Below, piece by piece: positions 26,807 to 36,536 of a stretch of 64,000 nt of DNA (positions within the stretch are counted from its first letter, which is position 1; each line of letters starts with the position of its first letter). The stretch covers positions 1,364,501 to 1,428,500 of the forward strand of contig NZ_JAMLIX010000001.1 in NCBI RefSeq assembly GCF_023953965.1, read 5' to 3'. The position numbers and the translations under genes were made by a program. The notes beneath the pieces are model-generated. The model was not told where the DNA came from and searched no databases. It saw only the letters and a list, made by a program, of their open reading frames with translations. This DNA is from Bosea sp. (in: a-proteobacteria) (lineage in GTDB: Bacteria; Pseudomonadota; Alphaproteobacteria; Rhizobiales; Beijerinckiaceae).

Positions 26807-27822
26807 TGACCGAGCCTGACGAGAAGGCGATGCCGCAATTCGCCGGCCTGACCAGCCGCTACGGCAAGGACATGCGCCTCGAGGGTAGCCTGGCGAGGCT
26901 GAACGCGATCGTCGCTCCGGTGCAGGCCGCGCTCGAAGCCGATTGCGCCGAGCCCCGGATCCCCCCGGTCTTCATTCTCGGCCCGCCCCGCAGCGGCACG
27001 ACCGTCGTCAGCCAGCTGCTGGCTTCGACCGGCCGGTTCGGGATGGCGACCAATTTCGTTGCCCGGTTCTGGCAGGCTCCCGCCCTCGGGCTGATGATCC
27101 AGGACGCCCTCGGCCTTGCGAAGGATGGCGTTGAGTCGTCGTTGAGCTCCAAGCGAGGCGTGACCAAGGGTTGGACCGAGCCGAGCGAGTTCGGCTATTT
27201 CTGGTCGCGCTGGTTCGACCTCGGCCAGCCGACCCATGCGCTTGGCGAAGCGGAGCGGCGGCGCTTCGATGCGGTGGGTCTGCGCCGCAGCCTCGCGGCC
27301 ATGGAGCAGGTGGCCGGCCTTCCCCTCGCCATGAAGAACAACAGCTGGTTCACCCTCAATGCCGATCTCCTGGCCGAGGCGTTTCCCGGCTGTGTCCTGG
27401 TGGTGTGCGAACGCGAGCCGTTCTTCGTCGCCCAGTCGATCTGGCTCCAGAGGCTCGATCTCTTCGGCGACGCCAGCAGGTGGTGGTCGGTGCGCCCGGC
27501 CGACCATGATGAGATCGTCAAGCTGCCGCCCTTGGCTCAGGTGGCCGCGCAGGCGGTCTCGATCGCGACGGGAATGGCGGCCAGCCTGGCGAGAGCGGGC
27601 ACGGCGCGGATCATCCGCGTGCCCTATGACGCGCTGGCCCGCAGCCCGCGGGAGACGATCGGCGGGATTATCGGCAGAGCCCTCGGCGCCGCCGCCGCAT
27701 CGGGCGACATCCTGGCGCGATTGCCCGAGCGCCTCGCCGGCACGGATACCGTGCGGCTGGCCCCCGATACGGCGGAGGCGCTTCGGCGCCATGTCGCCGA
27801 ACAGATGGATCGGTATCGGTAG
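26806..27822 (+). CDS. PAPS-dependent sulfotransferase family protein
   Basis: A 338-residue protein of the cytosolic/Golgi-type sulfotransferase fold. The 5'-phosphosulfate loop is FILGPPRSGTT at 57-66, and the 3'-phosphate binding segment is VVCEREPFFVAQSIW with the expected arginine and serine. The middle has GWTEPSEFGYF, as in bacterial Sulfotransfer_3 members. The donor PAPS would come from CysD and CysNC encoded four genes upstream in the same run. The acceptor is presumably a sugar hydroxyl or amine of the exported polymer. Its start overlaps the aminotransferase stop by one base (TGATG). Confidence 0.85.
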   Translation: MTEPDEKAMPQFAGLTSRYGKDMRLEGSLARLNAIVAPVQAALEADCAEPRIPPVFILGPPRSGTTVVSQLLASTGRFGMATNFVARFWQAPALGLMIQDALGLAKDGVESSLSSKRGVTKGWTEPSEFGYFWSRWFDLGQPTHALGEAERRRFDAVGLRRSLAAMEQVAGLPLAMKNNSWFTLNADLLAEAFPGCVLVVCEREPFFVAQSIWLQRLDLFGDASRWWSVRPADHDEIVKLPPLAQVAAQAVSIATGMAASLARAGTARIIRVPYDALARSPRETIGGIIGRALGAAAASGDILARLPERLAGTDTVRLAPDTAEALRRHVAEQMDRYR

Positions 27823-27883
27823 ACACCATACGACGCGGCGCCTCTTCGGCCGCATCCTCTCATACGCAGCAAGGTATCCCGCC

Positions 27884-29020
27884 ATGATCAGCATCACCGA
27901 GCCCAGCTTCGACGAATCCGAAATCGAGATGGTGCGGGCCGTCCTGGACTCGAACTGGGTCACCCAGGGACCGATGACGGAAAAGTTCGAGGCGTTGATC
28001 GCCGCGAACCAGAAGTCCAGATATGCGCTCGCCTGCACCTCCTGCACCGCCGCGTTGCATCTGGCGACGATGGCACTGGGCCTGGGGCCGGGCGACGAGG
28101 TCATCGTTCCGGCCTTCACCTGGATCACGAGCGCGCATGCGGCCGAGTATACCGGCGCGAAAGCCGTCTTCGCCGATATCGACCTCGAGACCTACAACAT
28201 CGCACCCGCGGCGCTGGAGGCGGCCATCACGCCGCGCACCCGTGCGGTGGTGGCTGTCCATCTCTTCGGATTGGCCGCGCCGATGGACGAGATCCGGGCG
28301 ATCTGCGCGCCGCGCGGCATCCGCATCATCGAAGACGCGGCCTGCGCGATCGCGACGACCTACAAGGGCGAGCCTGTCGGGGCGCTGGGGGATCTCGCCT
28401 GCTTCTCCTTCCATCCGCGCAAGATCGTGACGACGGGAGAAGGCGGCGCGGTCACGACCAATGACGACGACCTCGCCGCCGCCGTCCGCTCGCTGCGCAA
28501 CCATGGCGCGACCGGGCTGCCGGACGATGGCGAGCCGCGCGGGCCGTGGACGATGGCGAGCTTCAACCGCATCGGCTACAATCTGCGCCTGTCCGACATC
28601 CAGGCGGCCGTCGGGGTCGCGCAGATGGCGAAGCTCGGACGGCTGGTCGCCGCCCGGCGGGCCAGCGCGGCCTATTACACCGAGCAGCTGCACGACCTGA
28701 ACGATATCGTGCTGCCGCTCGCGGGCGACCACGCGGGCCACACCTTCCAATCCTATGTGATCCGCATCGCCGAGGGCGGGCGGGCCCGCCGCAACGCGGT
28801 CATGACGGCTCTCGCCGGCGCTGAGATGCAGACCCGCCCGGGGACCCACGCCGTCCACCGCCTGGGCTACTACAAGGACAAATACCGGCTGGCGGCCGAG
28901 CAATATCCGAACGCCGCTCTCGCCGAGGACACGACGATCACGCTGCCGATCATCCCCTTCATGGCGCAGGCCGACCAGGATCGCGTGGTCAGCGAGCTGC
29001 GTGGCGCTCTCAAGGCCTGA
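27884..29020 (+). CDS. DegT/DnrJ/EryC1 sugar aminotransferase
   Basis: A 378-residue PLP-dependent sugar aminotransferase with all family marks: CTSCTAALHLA, PAFTWITSAHAAEY, the cofactor aspartate in IIEDAACA, and PLP Lys180 in SFHPRKIVTTGEGG. It resembles perosamine-synthase and UDP-4-keto-sugar aminotransferase types; the exact substrate cannot be fixed. The start ATG at 27884 lies 10 bases after AAGG. It follows the sulfotransferase by 61 bases, one of the larger gaps in the run. Confidence 0.9.
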   Translation: MISITEPSFDESEIEMVRAVLDSNWVTQGPMTEKFEALIAANQKSRYALACTSCTAALHLATMALGLGPGDEVIVPAFTWITSAHAAEYTGAKAVFADIDLETYNIAPAALEAAITPRTRAVVAVHLFGLAAPMDEIRAICAPRGIRIIEDAACAIATTYKGEPVGALGDLACFSFHPRKIVTTGEGGAVTTNDDDLAAAVRSLRNHGATGLPDDGEPRGPWTMASFNRIGYNLRLSDIQAAVGVAQMAKLGRLVAARRASAAYYTEQLHDLNDIVLPLAGDHAGHTFQSYVIRIAEGGRARRNAVMTALAGAEMQTRPGTHAVHRLGYYKDKYRLAAEQYPNAALAEDTTITLPIIPFMAQADQDRVVSELRGALKA

Positions 29021-29041
29021 TCGTTCGGGATTCGACCGCCG

Positions 29042-31924
29042 ATGCTGGCCCGTCTTTCGTCCTTTCTCGCAAGCTGGGATCCCGATTGCGAGCGGCGGGG
29101 TGCCTTCGGCAGCCTGAACGCCTTCGCGCGGCAGCACCCCGATGAAGTCGCAGCACTCTGCGCCTTGATCGGCGCGGGGCACGGGAACTTCGGCCAGACC
29201 TTCTATCGCCACCTGAACCGCGCCGTGATCGAACGGAAGGCTCCGGCGATCCGGGCTTTCCTCGCGGCGCTCGGCCCCCTGCTCGAAGCGCGCGAAACGG
29301 AAGCCGCGCAAGCCTTCTGGCGCGCCTTATCCGCGGATGCCGCCGACATGACGCGCGCGCGCCAGGAGAGCGGGCGGCTGCGGGCGATGTGGGGCGTGAC
29401 GCCCATCGTCAATCTCGCGGCCGGGGTCCGCGCGGACAGGCTTCTGGGAACGGAAGCTGAATCGCTCGTCTTCGACTACTACTACATCAGCTCGAATTTC
29501 GATCATGTTCTCAAGGAGATGCAGGAGGAGCTGATCGCCGGGCGCTATTCGCTCATCCATTCCTTCCGATGGCTGGTCCTCGGATGGGCGCTGCTGCGCT
29601 ACGACGTGTTCCATCTCTACAACGATGCCGGCATCATCGATGTCATCGGGGGCTATGGCGCCCGGCTCGGGATCGCGATCGACGAGATGCGCGCCTATCG
29701 CGAGGCCGGCAAGCGCCTCTACACCTACACCTACGGCGCGGACCACAGGCTGAGGCGGAAAGCCTCGGCCGCCGGCCGCTGGACCTTCTGCAGCGATTGC
29801 CCCGAGCCGGGAAAGTTCTGCGTCTGCGACGACGAGGGCGGAGAACGCATGCTGGCGACGATACGCCAGCATGCGACGGCGATGATCTCGCACGGCCTTT
29901 CCTATGCCATCGTCCATGGTCGCAGCGACATCCCGAGCTCTTCCATCGATCTCGACGATATCGGACCGCCGCGACAGCCATTTCAGGGCACCGGCCCCCT
30001 GCGCGTCGGCCACTTTCCCAACCATCCCTATTTCAAGGGCACGAAATACCTCGAAGCGGCGGTGGCGAGCCTGAAGGCCGAAGGGCTGGGCATCGAGCTC
30101 GTCCTGCTGTCGGGATTGCCGCGCGCGCAGATCCTCGAAGCCATGCGGGGCCTCGACGTGCTGGTCGACCAGCTCGTCAGCGGCAGCTTCGGGACCACCG
30201 CGATGGAAGGCATGGCCCTGGGCCTGCCCGTGATCTGCTACCTGCATGACGATGTCGCTCTCTCGGATCTCGAGAACTGCCCGATCATCAAGGCCGATCC
30301 CGAGACGATCGAGGCCGTGCTGCGCGGCCTCGTCGCCGACCGTGGAAAACTTCCCGGCCCCGCCAGCCGCGGCCGGGCCTATGTCGAGAAGAACTACAGC
30401 ATCACCGCCTGGGCGCGGGGCATGGCGCGGCTCTACCTGGAAACCGGCGGTTTCCCCGCTCGCCTCGGCGACAGGATCGCGGCGCGGGCCGCCGCGCTCG
30501 ATGATCCCTCCGGCGCGCGCGCTGCGAACGAAGGGCTGCTCGCCCGCGCCTGGCAGCTTCCGCTGGCGCTGCGGGCGGTGTCCCGCATCGGCCGCTCGGT
30601 CGTTCGTGCGAAGCTGCGATCCACCATCGCGGCCGTCAAGCGGCGAACGCTGGTGCTGCTCGTCGAAACGGCGCGGCGTCGCGGCGAGCGGCGCCGCGCC
30701 GGCGGCCGGGTCAGGACGCTGTGGGGCACGACGCCGATCCTGACCCTGCCGATTCTGGCGCGCTGCGACGCGATGCTCGGCTTGCGGTCGGATTCGCTCG
30801 TCTTCACCACCTACTACATCACGCGAAATTTCAGCATCAACCTGACCATTCCCGACAAGATCGCCGGGAAGCTGTCCCGCTTCATGTGGTCTGCGCACCG
30901 CCGCTTCCGTTTCGCCGTTCTGGCTTATGTGATGCTGCGCTATGACGCGGTGCATTACTTCTACGATCACGGCGTTCTGCCGGGCCTGCATCGCTTCGGC
31001 ATCGAGGATGTCGAGATCGATCTGCTCAGCCGGGCCGGGTTGAAAATCTATACATACGCTTATGGCGCGGATGTCCGAACGCGCGCGCGCACCCTGGCGC
31101 TCGGGCCGGTCAATTTCTGCACCGACTGTCCCGAGCCGGGGGCCTATTGCATCTGCGACGACGACAAGCTGGCACGTTCGCTGGCGCCGCTCGACCAGCG
31201 CGTCACGGCCAGGATCGCGATGGGAGACATGCTCGCCTACATTCCCGGTTGCCGGAACATGCATTACTGGCCGCTCGATCTCGAGCGGCTGCAGCCGACG
31301 CCGATCACCTGGAAGCCGGGGCAGCCGCTACGGATCGCGCACGCTCCCAATCATTCGCATTTCAAGGGCACCCACCATCTGGAAGAGGCCCTCACGCGGC
31401 TGCGGGCCGAAGGCTACGACGTCGAGATGGTCAAGATCTCCGGCGTTCCGAACGCGACCGTCCTCGAGATGTTTCGTTCGGTCAGCCTCGTCGCCGACCA
31501 GTTCATCGGCGGCTTTCACGGCTACACCGCCCTTGAGGCGATGGCGCTCGGCCGGCCGGTGCTGTGCTTCCTGCGCGATCCGACCATGACGATCGCGCCG
31601 GAGGAAACACCGATCATCAACACGCCGCCGCAGCTCGTCCACGCGACGCTCAAATCCATCCTCGACGGCGAGTTCGATCTTCAGGATCTCGGAATGCGCA
31701 GCCGGCGTTTCGTCGAGCGGCACTACGCCATCGGCGCGGTCGCCGCGCGGCTGGGGCGCCTCTATGTCGACACGAGCGGCTGGCCGGCCGGGCTTCTCGC
31801 GGCCATCACCGCCCGTGTCGATGCACTGGAAGCCGAGCTGCCGCCGGCCATCTGCGGGCCGGCTCCCGTCGCATGGGACCGCGTCGCCCGCGCGAGCGGC
31901 GCCGACATGCAGGCGCAAGGTTAG
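29042..31924 (+). CDS. Tandem-duplicated GT-B glycosyltransferase with two Cys4 motifs
   Basis: A 960-residue protein made of two related GT-B halves (about 113-480 and 560-925) after a 110-residue N-terminal extension. Both halves contain, in order: a WG(V/T)TPI opening with SLVFxxYYI, an LRYDVFHLY/LRYDAVHYF motif, TY(T/A)YGAD, then CxDCPEPGxxCxCDD (Cys250/253/260/262 and Cys693/696/703/705), then an HxPNHxxFKGT strand-loop and a donor-site region DQ...E(G/A)MALG. The equivalent cysteines are exactly 443 residues apart, showing an internal duplication, and the four-cysteine motif suggests zinc. No database family is named with confidence; glycosyltransferase activity is inferred from the Rossmann-like C-terminal lobes. 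It might add two different sugars in sequence. Confidence 0.75.
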   Translation: MLARLSSFLASWDPDCERRGAFGSLNAFARQHPDEVAALCALIGAGHGNFGQTFYRHLNRAVIERKAPAIRAFLAALGPLLEARETEAAQAFWRALSADAADMTRARQESGRLRAMWGVTPIVNLAAGVRADRLLGTEAESLVFDYYYISSNFDHVLKEMQEELIAGRYSLIHSFRWLVLGWALLRYDVFHLYNDAGIIDVIGGYGARLGIAIDEMRAYREAGKRLYTYTYGADHRLRRKASAAGRWTFCSDCPEPGKFCVCDDEGGERMLATIRQHATAMISHGLSYAIVHGRSDIPSSSIDLDDIGPPRQPFQGTGPLRVGHFPNHPYFKGTKYLEAAVASLKAEGLGIELVLLSGLPRAQILEAMRGLDVLVDQLVSGSFGTTAMEGMALGLPVICYLHDDVALSDLENCPIIKADPETIEAVLRGLVADRGKLPGPASRGRAYVEKNYSITAWARGMARLYLETGGFPARLGDRIAARAAALDDPSGARAANEGLLARAWQLPLALRAVSRIGRSVVRAKLRSTIAAVKRRTLVLLVETARRRGERRRAGGRVRTLWGTTPILTLPILARCDAMLGLRSDSLVFTTYYITRNFSINLTIPDKIAGKLSRFMWSAHRRFRFAVLAYVMLRYDAVHYFYDHGVLPGLHRFGIEDVEIDLLSRAGLKIYTYAYGADVRTRARTLALGPVNFCTDCPEPGAYCICDDDKLARSLAPLDQRVTARIAMGDMLAYIPGCRNMHYWPLDLERLQPTPITWKPGQPLRIAHAPNHSHFKGTHHLEEALTRLRAEGYDVEMVKISGVPNATVLEMFRSVSLVADQFIGGFHGYTALEAMALGRPVLCFLRDPTMTIAPEETPIINTPPQLVHATLKSILDGEFDLQDLGMRSRRFVERHYAIGAVAARLGRLYVDTSGWPAGLLAAITARVDALEAELPPAICGPAPVAWDRVARASGADMQAQG

Positions 31925-31925
31925 C

Positions 31926-33647
31926 ATGGTCGCGATGACCCGGCCGCCACGAGCCACGGACGCTCCCGTCGCGCCGCTGTCCGACAAGGAGAGCGCGCTC
32001 TGGCTCGAGGAATTCCAGGCTGCGCATGGCCGCAAGCCCAGGGTGCTCCATATCGGCAACATCGCCAACAACGCCTACAACAACGCGAAGATACAGAACC
32101 GATACGGCATCGAAGCGGATGTGCTGTGCTTCGACTATTATCACATCATGGCCTGCCCCGAATGGGAGGACGCCGATTTCGCCGGCGAGATCGCGGACCA
32201 GCACTATCCCGACTGGTGGAGCGTCGAGCTGCGCGGCTTCCGGCGCCCGCGGTGGTTCGCGCAGGGGCCTTTCGACGCCTGCGTCCGTTATCTCCTCGCG
32301 CGCGCCTCCGATGCGCCGGGCCAGCGCTGGCTGTGGCGCTGGCTGGAGCTGGAACGCTGGCTGCTCTGCCGGCGCGGCCGGGCCCGCAGCTTCGTGGTCG
32401 ATCGCATCGAAAAGTCGACCGGCCGGCCGATCCGCTATGTGACCGACCCTGCGAATGCGGTTCTCATGGGTTACCTCGCGGGGAAGCTGGCAAAGCTGCG
32501 TCGCCTGAGGCGGCTTCTGCCGTCCGGCCTGTTCGCCTCTCTCAACGGCCGTCTCACGCGCCTGGGCGCGGCGGCACGGACCGCGGACATCGCCCGCGAC
32601 GGCGCTCGCCACCAGGTCCGCGCCGGAAGCTATCGTGGCCGCGTCGAGAGCGCCATCGCCTCGGCGCTCGCGGCCGTGAAGCCGCATGATCCGATGCCGA
32701 GCCTGGAGTGGTTCTATAACTGGTGGTATCACCCGTATCTGAAGCTGCTGCTGAGCAAATACGACGTCGTCCAGTGCTACGCGACCTATACGGCGATGCC
32801 GTTCATCATCGCGCATCCTTTCGTCGCTTATGAGCACGGGACGATCCGGAAGATTCCGTTCGAGGATACCGACGAAGGCCGGATGTGCCTCGCCTCGTAC
32901 AAATCCGCTGCATGCGTTCTGGTGACGAACACCGACAATATCGATGCCAGCCGGGCCATGAAGCTCGAACCCGGCCGGGTGATCTACCTTCCCCATGCCT
33001 TCGACAGCGACAAGCTCCTGCGCTTCAGGGCGCATGCGCAGGTGGCGCTTGCGCCGCAACGGCCGGTGAGCTTCCTGACACCGACACGGCAGCACTGGGT
33101 CGACCAGGACCCGGGCTGGGCGAAGGGCAACGATCGGGTTTTCAGGGCCCTGGCCCTGGTCAGGCAGAGCGGCCGGCATTGCCTGCTCAAGGCGGTCGCA
33201 TGGGGCAGCGATCTGGAGGCGAGCCGCGGCCTCGCCGCGGAGCTGGGCGTCGCCGACATGGTCGAATGGGTGGCGCCGATGAAGAAGCGGGCGCTGTGGG
33301 CGAGCTACCTCGCCGCGCACGCGGTCATCGACCAGTTCGTCGTTCCGGCGATGGGTGGCGTCACCTTCGAGGCGATGATGCTGGGCCGGCGGGTGATTTC
33401 GGCGATCGATGCGTCCCAGGCCGCGGAATTCTTCGGAGCGGCCCCGCCGATCTATAATTGCCGGGAGCCGGCGGAGATCGCCGCGGCCATGATCCGGGTG
33501 ATCGACGATCCGGCGGACGAGGCCGGCGACGGCGACGGGAACATGGACTGGATGAGCCGCTATCATTCGGCGGAGCGTATCGTCACGCTCCAACTCGCCG
33601 CTTATCGTCGTCTCGCCGCGGACGGACGCGGCATGGCTTCCCTCTGA
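31926..33647 (+). CDS. Glycosyltransferase, GT-B fold
   Basis: A 573-residue predicted glycosyltransferase. The N-terminal lobe starts with RVLHIGNIANNAYNNAKIQN, followed by FDYYHIMACPEWED; a long helical, basic middle part (about 130-260) intervenes; the C-terminal lobe has YEHGTIRKIPFE, LPHAFDSDKLL and the donor-site stretch IDQFVVPAMGGVTFEAMMLG. The protein at 39569 is a clear paralogue along its whole length. The start at 31926 follows AAGG; a second ATG lies three codons on. It is one base from the preceding stop. Sugar donor and acceptor unknown. Confidence 0.8.
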   Translation: MVAMTRPPRATDAPVAPLSDKESALWLEEFQAAHGRKPRVLHIGNIANNAYNNAKIQNRYGIEADVLCFDYYHIMACPEWEDADFAGEIADQHYPDWWSVELRGFRRPRWFAQGPFDACVRYLLARASDAPGQRWLWRWLELERWLLCRRGRARSFVVDRIEKSTGRPIRYVTDPANAVLMGYLAGKLAKLRRLRRLLPSGLFASLNGRLTRLGAAARTADIARDGARHQVRAGSYRGRVESAIASALAAVKPHDPMPSLEWFYNWWYHPYLKLLLSKYDVVQCYATYTAMPFIIAHPFVAYEHGTIRKIPFEDTDEGRMCLASYKSAACVLVTNTDNIDASRAMKLEPGRVIYLPHAFDSDKLLRFRAHAQVALAPQRPVSFLTPTRQHWVDQDPGWAKGNDRVFRALALVRQSGRHCLLKAVAWGSDLEASRGLAAELGVADMVEWVAPMKKRALWASYLAAHAVIDQFVVPAMGGVTFEAMMLGRRVISAIDASQAAEFFGAAPPIYNCREPAEIAAAMIRVIDDPADEAGDGDGNMDWMSRYHSAERIVTLQLAAYRRLAADGRGMASL

Positions 33648-33655
33648 TCGACATC

Positions 33656-35053
33656 ATGGTCCTGTCCTCCCTGAACACCGCCTTTCGCTGGATCGGGCGT
33701 GCTTTCGGCCCCGATCGCGCGGATCCCGCTCCCGCCGTGGCGCCGGCCTCCGCGCCGATCGAGACGGCGGGGCCCGCACGGGATCCCGCGCAGAGCTTCG
33801 TGCGTCACTGGCGCTCGCTTCCCTCGGCGGGGATCGGCGCCAGGGCCGCCGGACGCCGGATCGTCATGCTGTCGGTGTCGAACATGCGCATCGACCCGCG
33901 CATCGAGCGGGAGGCGCGGGCGCTCAGCAAGGCCGGCTACGAGGTCGTCGTGATCTGGCCGGATTACTGGATGGAAGACGGCGAGCATGTCCGGCTCGAC
34001 TGGGGGGATGGCGTCACCTTCGAGCCGCTGCGGCCCCAGGCCGGCGATTTCATCTATGATTTCCCCGGATTTTTCGGCGTCGAGATGCTGGAAGCCGCTC
34101 TCCGGCATGAATGCTTCGCCTTCCATGGCCACGACATTCCCTCCGCGCTCGTCGCCCTGACGGCCGCACATCGGACCGGCGCGCACGCGGTCTGCGATTT
34201 CCACGAATGGTTCTCCGAGAACGTCGCCTGGGATGTCGAGGCTGATGCCTGGCTTCCGCACAAGGCGCGCGAGAAGAAGGCCTTCCAATGCCTGGAACGC
34301 TTCGCCCTGCGCCGGGCGAGCGAGCTGGTCACGGTTTGCGAATCGATCGCGGAGGCGATGGGCGAAGAGCTCGGCGATGGCCGCAAGCCGCTGGTCGTGC
34401 GCAACATCCCGCAGATCGCGCAAGCCTCCAGCAAGGTCTACCCGCCGCTCAAGCGGCAGCTCGGCCTGGCGGACGATGATTTCGTCCTGCTCTGGCAGGG
34501 CGGAACCGGGCCGACACGGCTGATCGAACCCATCATCGAGGCGCTGGCGTTCATGCCGCGATGCCATTTCGCGATCCGTGGCCCGTCGCTCGATCTGTTC
34601 GGCGCCGGCTATCGCGAGATCGCGGCGAGGGTCGGCGCGGCCGATCGGCTGCTGCTGCTCGATCCCGTCCCGTCACAGGATGTCGTCGCCGCCGCCCGCG
34701 GCGCCGATGCGGGAATCTGGACGCTGCCGAAGCTGTGCCGGAACTTCACCTTCGCGCTGCCCAACAAGGTGTTCGAGTACCTGGCTTCGGGCCTGCCGGT
34801 GATCGCGGCCGACTATGTCGAGGTGCGCCGGATCGTCGATGCCTATCAGGTCGGCGCCCTGTTCGACCCCTATGATCCGCAATCGATCGCCGCCGCCATC
34901 AATCCGTTGATCGAGGATGGCGAGCGTGCGGCCGCCATCCGGTCCCGCATCCCCGGGGCGCTGGAGCGGCTGAATGCCGAGAGCGAATGGGACAAGATTC
35001 CGGCGATCTACGATCGGCTGCGCCGGACCGGAACGGCCGGTCGCGGCGCATGA
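33656..35053 (+). CDS. Glycosyltransferase, GT4-like (tandem copy 1)
   Basis: A 465-residue predicted GT-B glycosyltransferase, like family GT4. After an Ala/Pro-rich N-terminal stretch come MLSVSNMRIDPRIEREARAL, HGHDIPSALVALTAA, DFHEWFSENVAWD, and the C-terminal lobe with FVLLWQGGTGPTRLIEPIIE and LPNKVFEYLASGLPVI, whose glutamate contacts the nucleotide sugar in this fold. The next gene encodes a near-parallel copy, so the pair arose by duplication. It begins 8 bases after the previous stop. Confidence 0.85.
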   Translation: MVLSSLNTAFRWIGRAFGPDRADPAPAVAPASAPIETAGPARDPAQSFVRHWRSLPSAGIGARAAGRRIVMLSVSNMRIDPRIEREARALSKAGYEVVVIWPDYWMEDGEHVRLDWGDGVTFEPLRPQAGDFIYDFPGFFGVEMLEAALRHECFAFHGHDIPSALVALTAAHRTGAHAVCDFHEWFSENVAWDVEADAWLPHKAREKKAFQCLERFALRRASELVTVCESIAEAMGEELGDGRKPLVVRNIPQIAQASSKVYPPLKRQLGLADDDFVLLWQGGTGPTRLIEPIIEALAFMPRCHFAIRGPSLDLFGAGYREIAARVGAADRLLLLDPVPSQDVVAAARGADAGIWTLPKLCRNFTFALPNKVFEYLASGLPVIAADYVEVRRIVDAYQVGALFDPYDPQSIAAAINPLIEDGERAAAIRSRIPGALERLNAESEWDKIPAIYDRLRRTGTAGRGA

Positions 35054-35068
35054 CGGACCGGTGACGGC

Positions 35069-36475
35069 TTGCTGAGACGATTGCGCAATTCCCCGGTGGT
35101 GCGCGCCCTGCTGCGCCCGGTGCTGCATGCCGGCATCGATCGCTATTTCCGGCTGCGCCGGCTCATCGCCACGATGCCGGGGGCCCGGCTCATGCGCCGC
35201 CTGGCCAGCGGGCGCTTGCCGGCGCTGCCGATGAAGGCCGCGATGCGCTGGCCGCTCGGGCCCGGCGTGGGCCGCCGTGCCGAGGGCCATGACGTCGTCA
35301 TGCTGGTCGTTTCCGATCTGCGGATCGATCCGCGTGTCGAGCGGGAGGCACGCGCGCTGGCGCGCGCCGGCTACGCGATCACCGTGATCTGCCCGGATCT
35401 GGGCCAGGGCGAGCTCGCCGGCGCCGGCCTCGACTGGGGGCCGGGCATCCGCTTCGACATCCTGCCCTGGACGGCGGCGAGCTTCGTCAATGAAACGCCC
35501 GGCTTCCTCGCGCATGATCTCTATGAGCGCGCCCTCGATTATCGGCCGTTCGCCTATCATGCCCATGATCTGAACACGGCATTCGCCGGTCTGGCGGCGG
35601 CACGCATGACCGGCGCCCATCTGATCGCGGATTTTCACGAATGGACCTCGGAAAATGTCCATTGGGATGCGAGGCAATCGGCCTACCAGCCGTTCCAGGG
35701 CCAGTGGAAGCAGCAGTTGCAGGGGCTGGAAGCACGGTGCCTTGCCGAGGCCTCCAGCGTCATCACGGTCTGCGATTCCATTGCGGACGCCATGGCGAGC
35801 GAGCTCGGCCATGGAAGGCGGCCGGTCGTGGTGCGCAACATCCCGATGCTGCCCTCGGCGGGTTCGCAGAGCTATCCGCCGCTCAAGCGGCAGCTTGGCC
35901 TTGCGGACGACAGCTTCGTGTTGCTGTGGCAGGGCGGCACCGGCCCGACGCGCCTGATCGAGCCGATCATCGAGGCGCTGGCGCTCGCGCCGCGCTGCAC
36001 CTTCGTCATCCGGGGCCCGTCGCTCGACCAGTTCGGACCCGGCTATCAGGCGCTGGCCGGCAGCGTCGGCGCGGCTGAGCGGCTGATCCTGCTGCCGCCC
36101 GTGCGCTCGCGCGACGTGGTGGCCGCCGCCTATGGCGCCGATGCCGGGATATGGACGCTGCCGAGCCTGTGCCGCAACTTCACCTATGCGCTGCCCAACA
36201 AGATCTTCGAGTACATGGCGTCCCGGCTCCCCGTGCTGGTCGCGGCCCATCCCGAGGCGCGGCAGATGGTCGAGCGGCACGGTGTCGGCCTCGCCTTCGA
36301 TCCCTATGACCCGGCCGATATCGCGGCTGCGATCAACCGGCTGATCGACGATCCCGCCCTGGCGGCCCGTTTCCGGGAGGCGACGGGTACGGCGCTTGCG
36401 GAACTCGATCCGGAGCGCGAATGGGAGAAGGTCGTCGCCGTCTATGACGGGCTTCGCGAGGCACGGCCGCAATAA
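35069..36475 (+). CDS. Glycosyltransferase, GT4-like (tandem copy 2)
   Basis: A 468-residue glycosyltransferase matching its upstream neighbour in every motif: MLVVSDLRIDPRVEREARAL, HAHDLNTAFAGLAAA, DFHEWTSENVHWD, YPPLKRQLGLADDSFVLLWQ and LPNKIFEYMASRLPVL. The N-terminal 70 residues are instead a basic, amphipathic region with no counterpart, perhaps for membrane contact. A TTG at 35069 is the most upstream usable start, 15 bases after the previous stop; later GTG codons are possible. The pair probably adds related sugars. Confidence 0.83.
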   Translation: MLRRLRNSPVVRALLRPVLHAGIDRYFRLRRLIATMPGARLMRRLASGRLPALPMKAAMRWPLGPGVGRRAEGHDVVMLVVSDLRIDPRVEREARALARAGYAITVICPDLGQGELAGAGLDWGPGIRFDILPWTAASFVNETPGFLAHDLYERALDYRPFAYHAHDLNTAFAGLAAARMTGAHLIADFHEWTSENVHWDARQSAYQPFQGQWKQQLQGLEARCLAEASSVITVCDSIADAMASELGHGRRPVVVRNIPMLPSAGSQSYPPLKRQLGLADDSFVLLWQGGTGPTRLIEPIIEALALAPRCTFVIRGPSLDQFGPGYQALAGSVGAAERLILLPPVRSRDVVAAAYGADAGIWTLPSLCRNFTYALPNKIFEYMASRLPVLVAAHPEARQMVERHGVGLAFDPYDPADIAAAINRLIDDPALAARFREATGTALAELDPEREWEKVVAVYDGLREARPQ

Positions 36476-36536
36476 CCGGCTGCCGCTCTATCTCCATCCC
36501 CGTATCCAACCCTTGGCAGACAGGACGACCGCCGAC

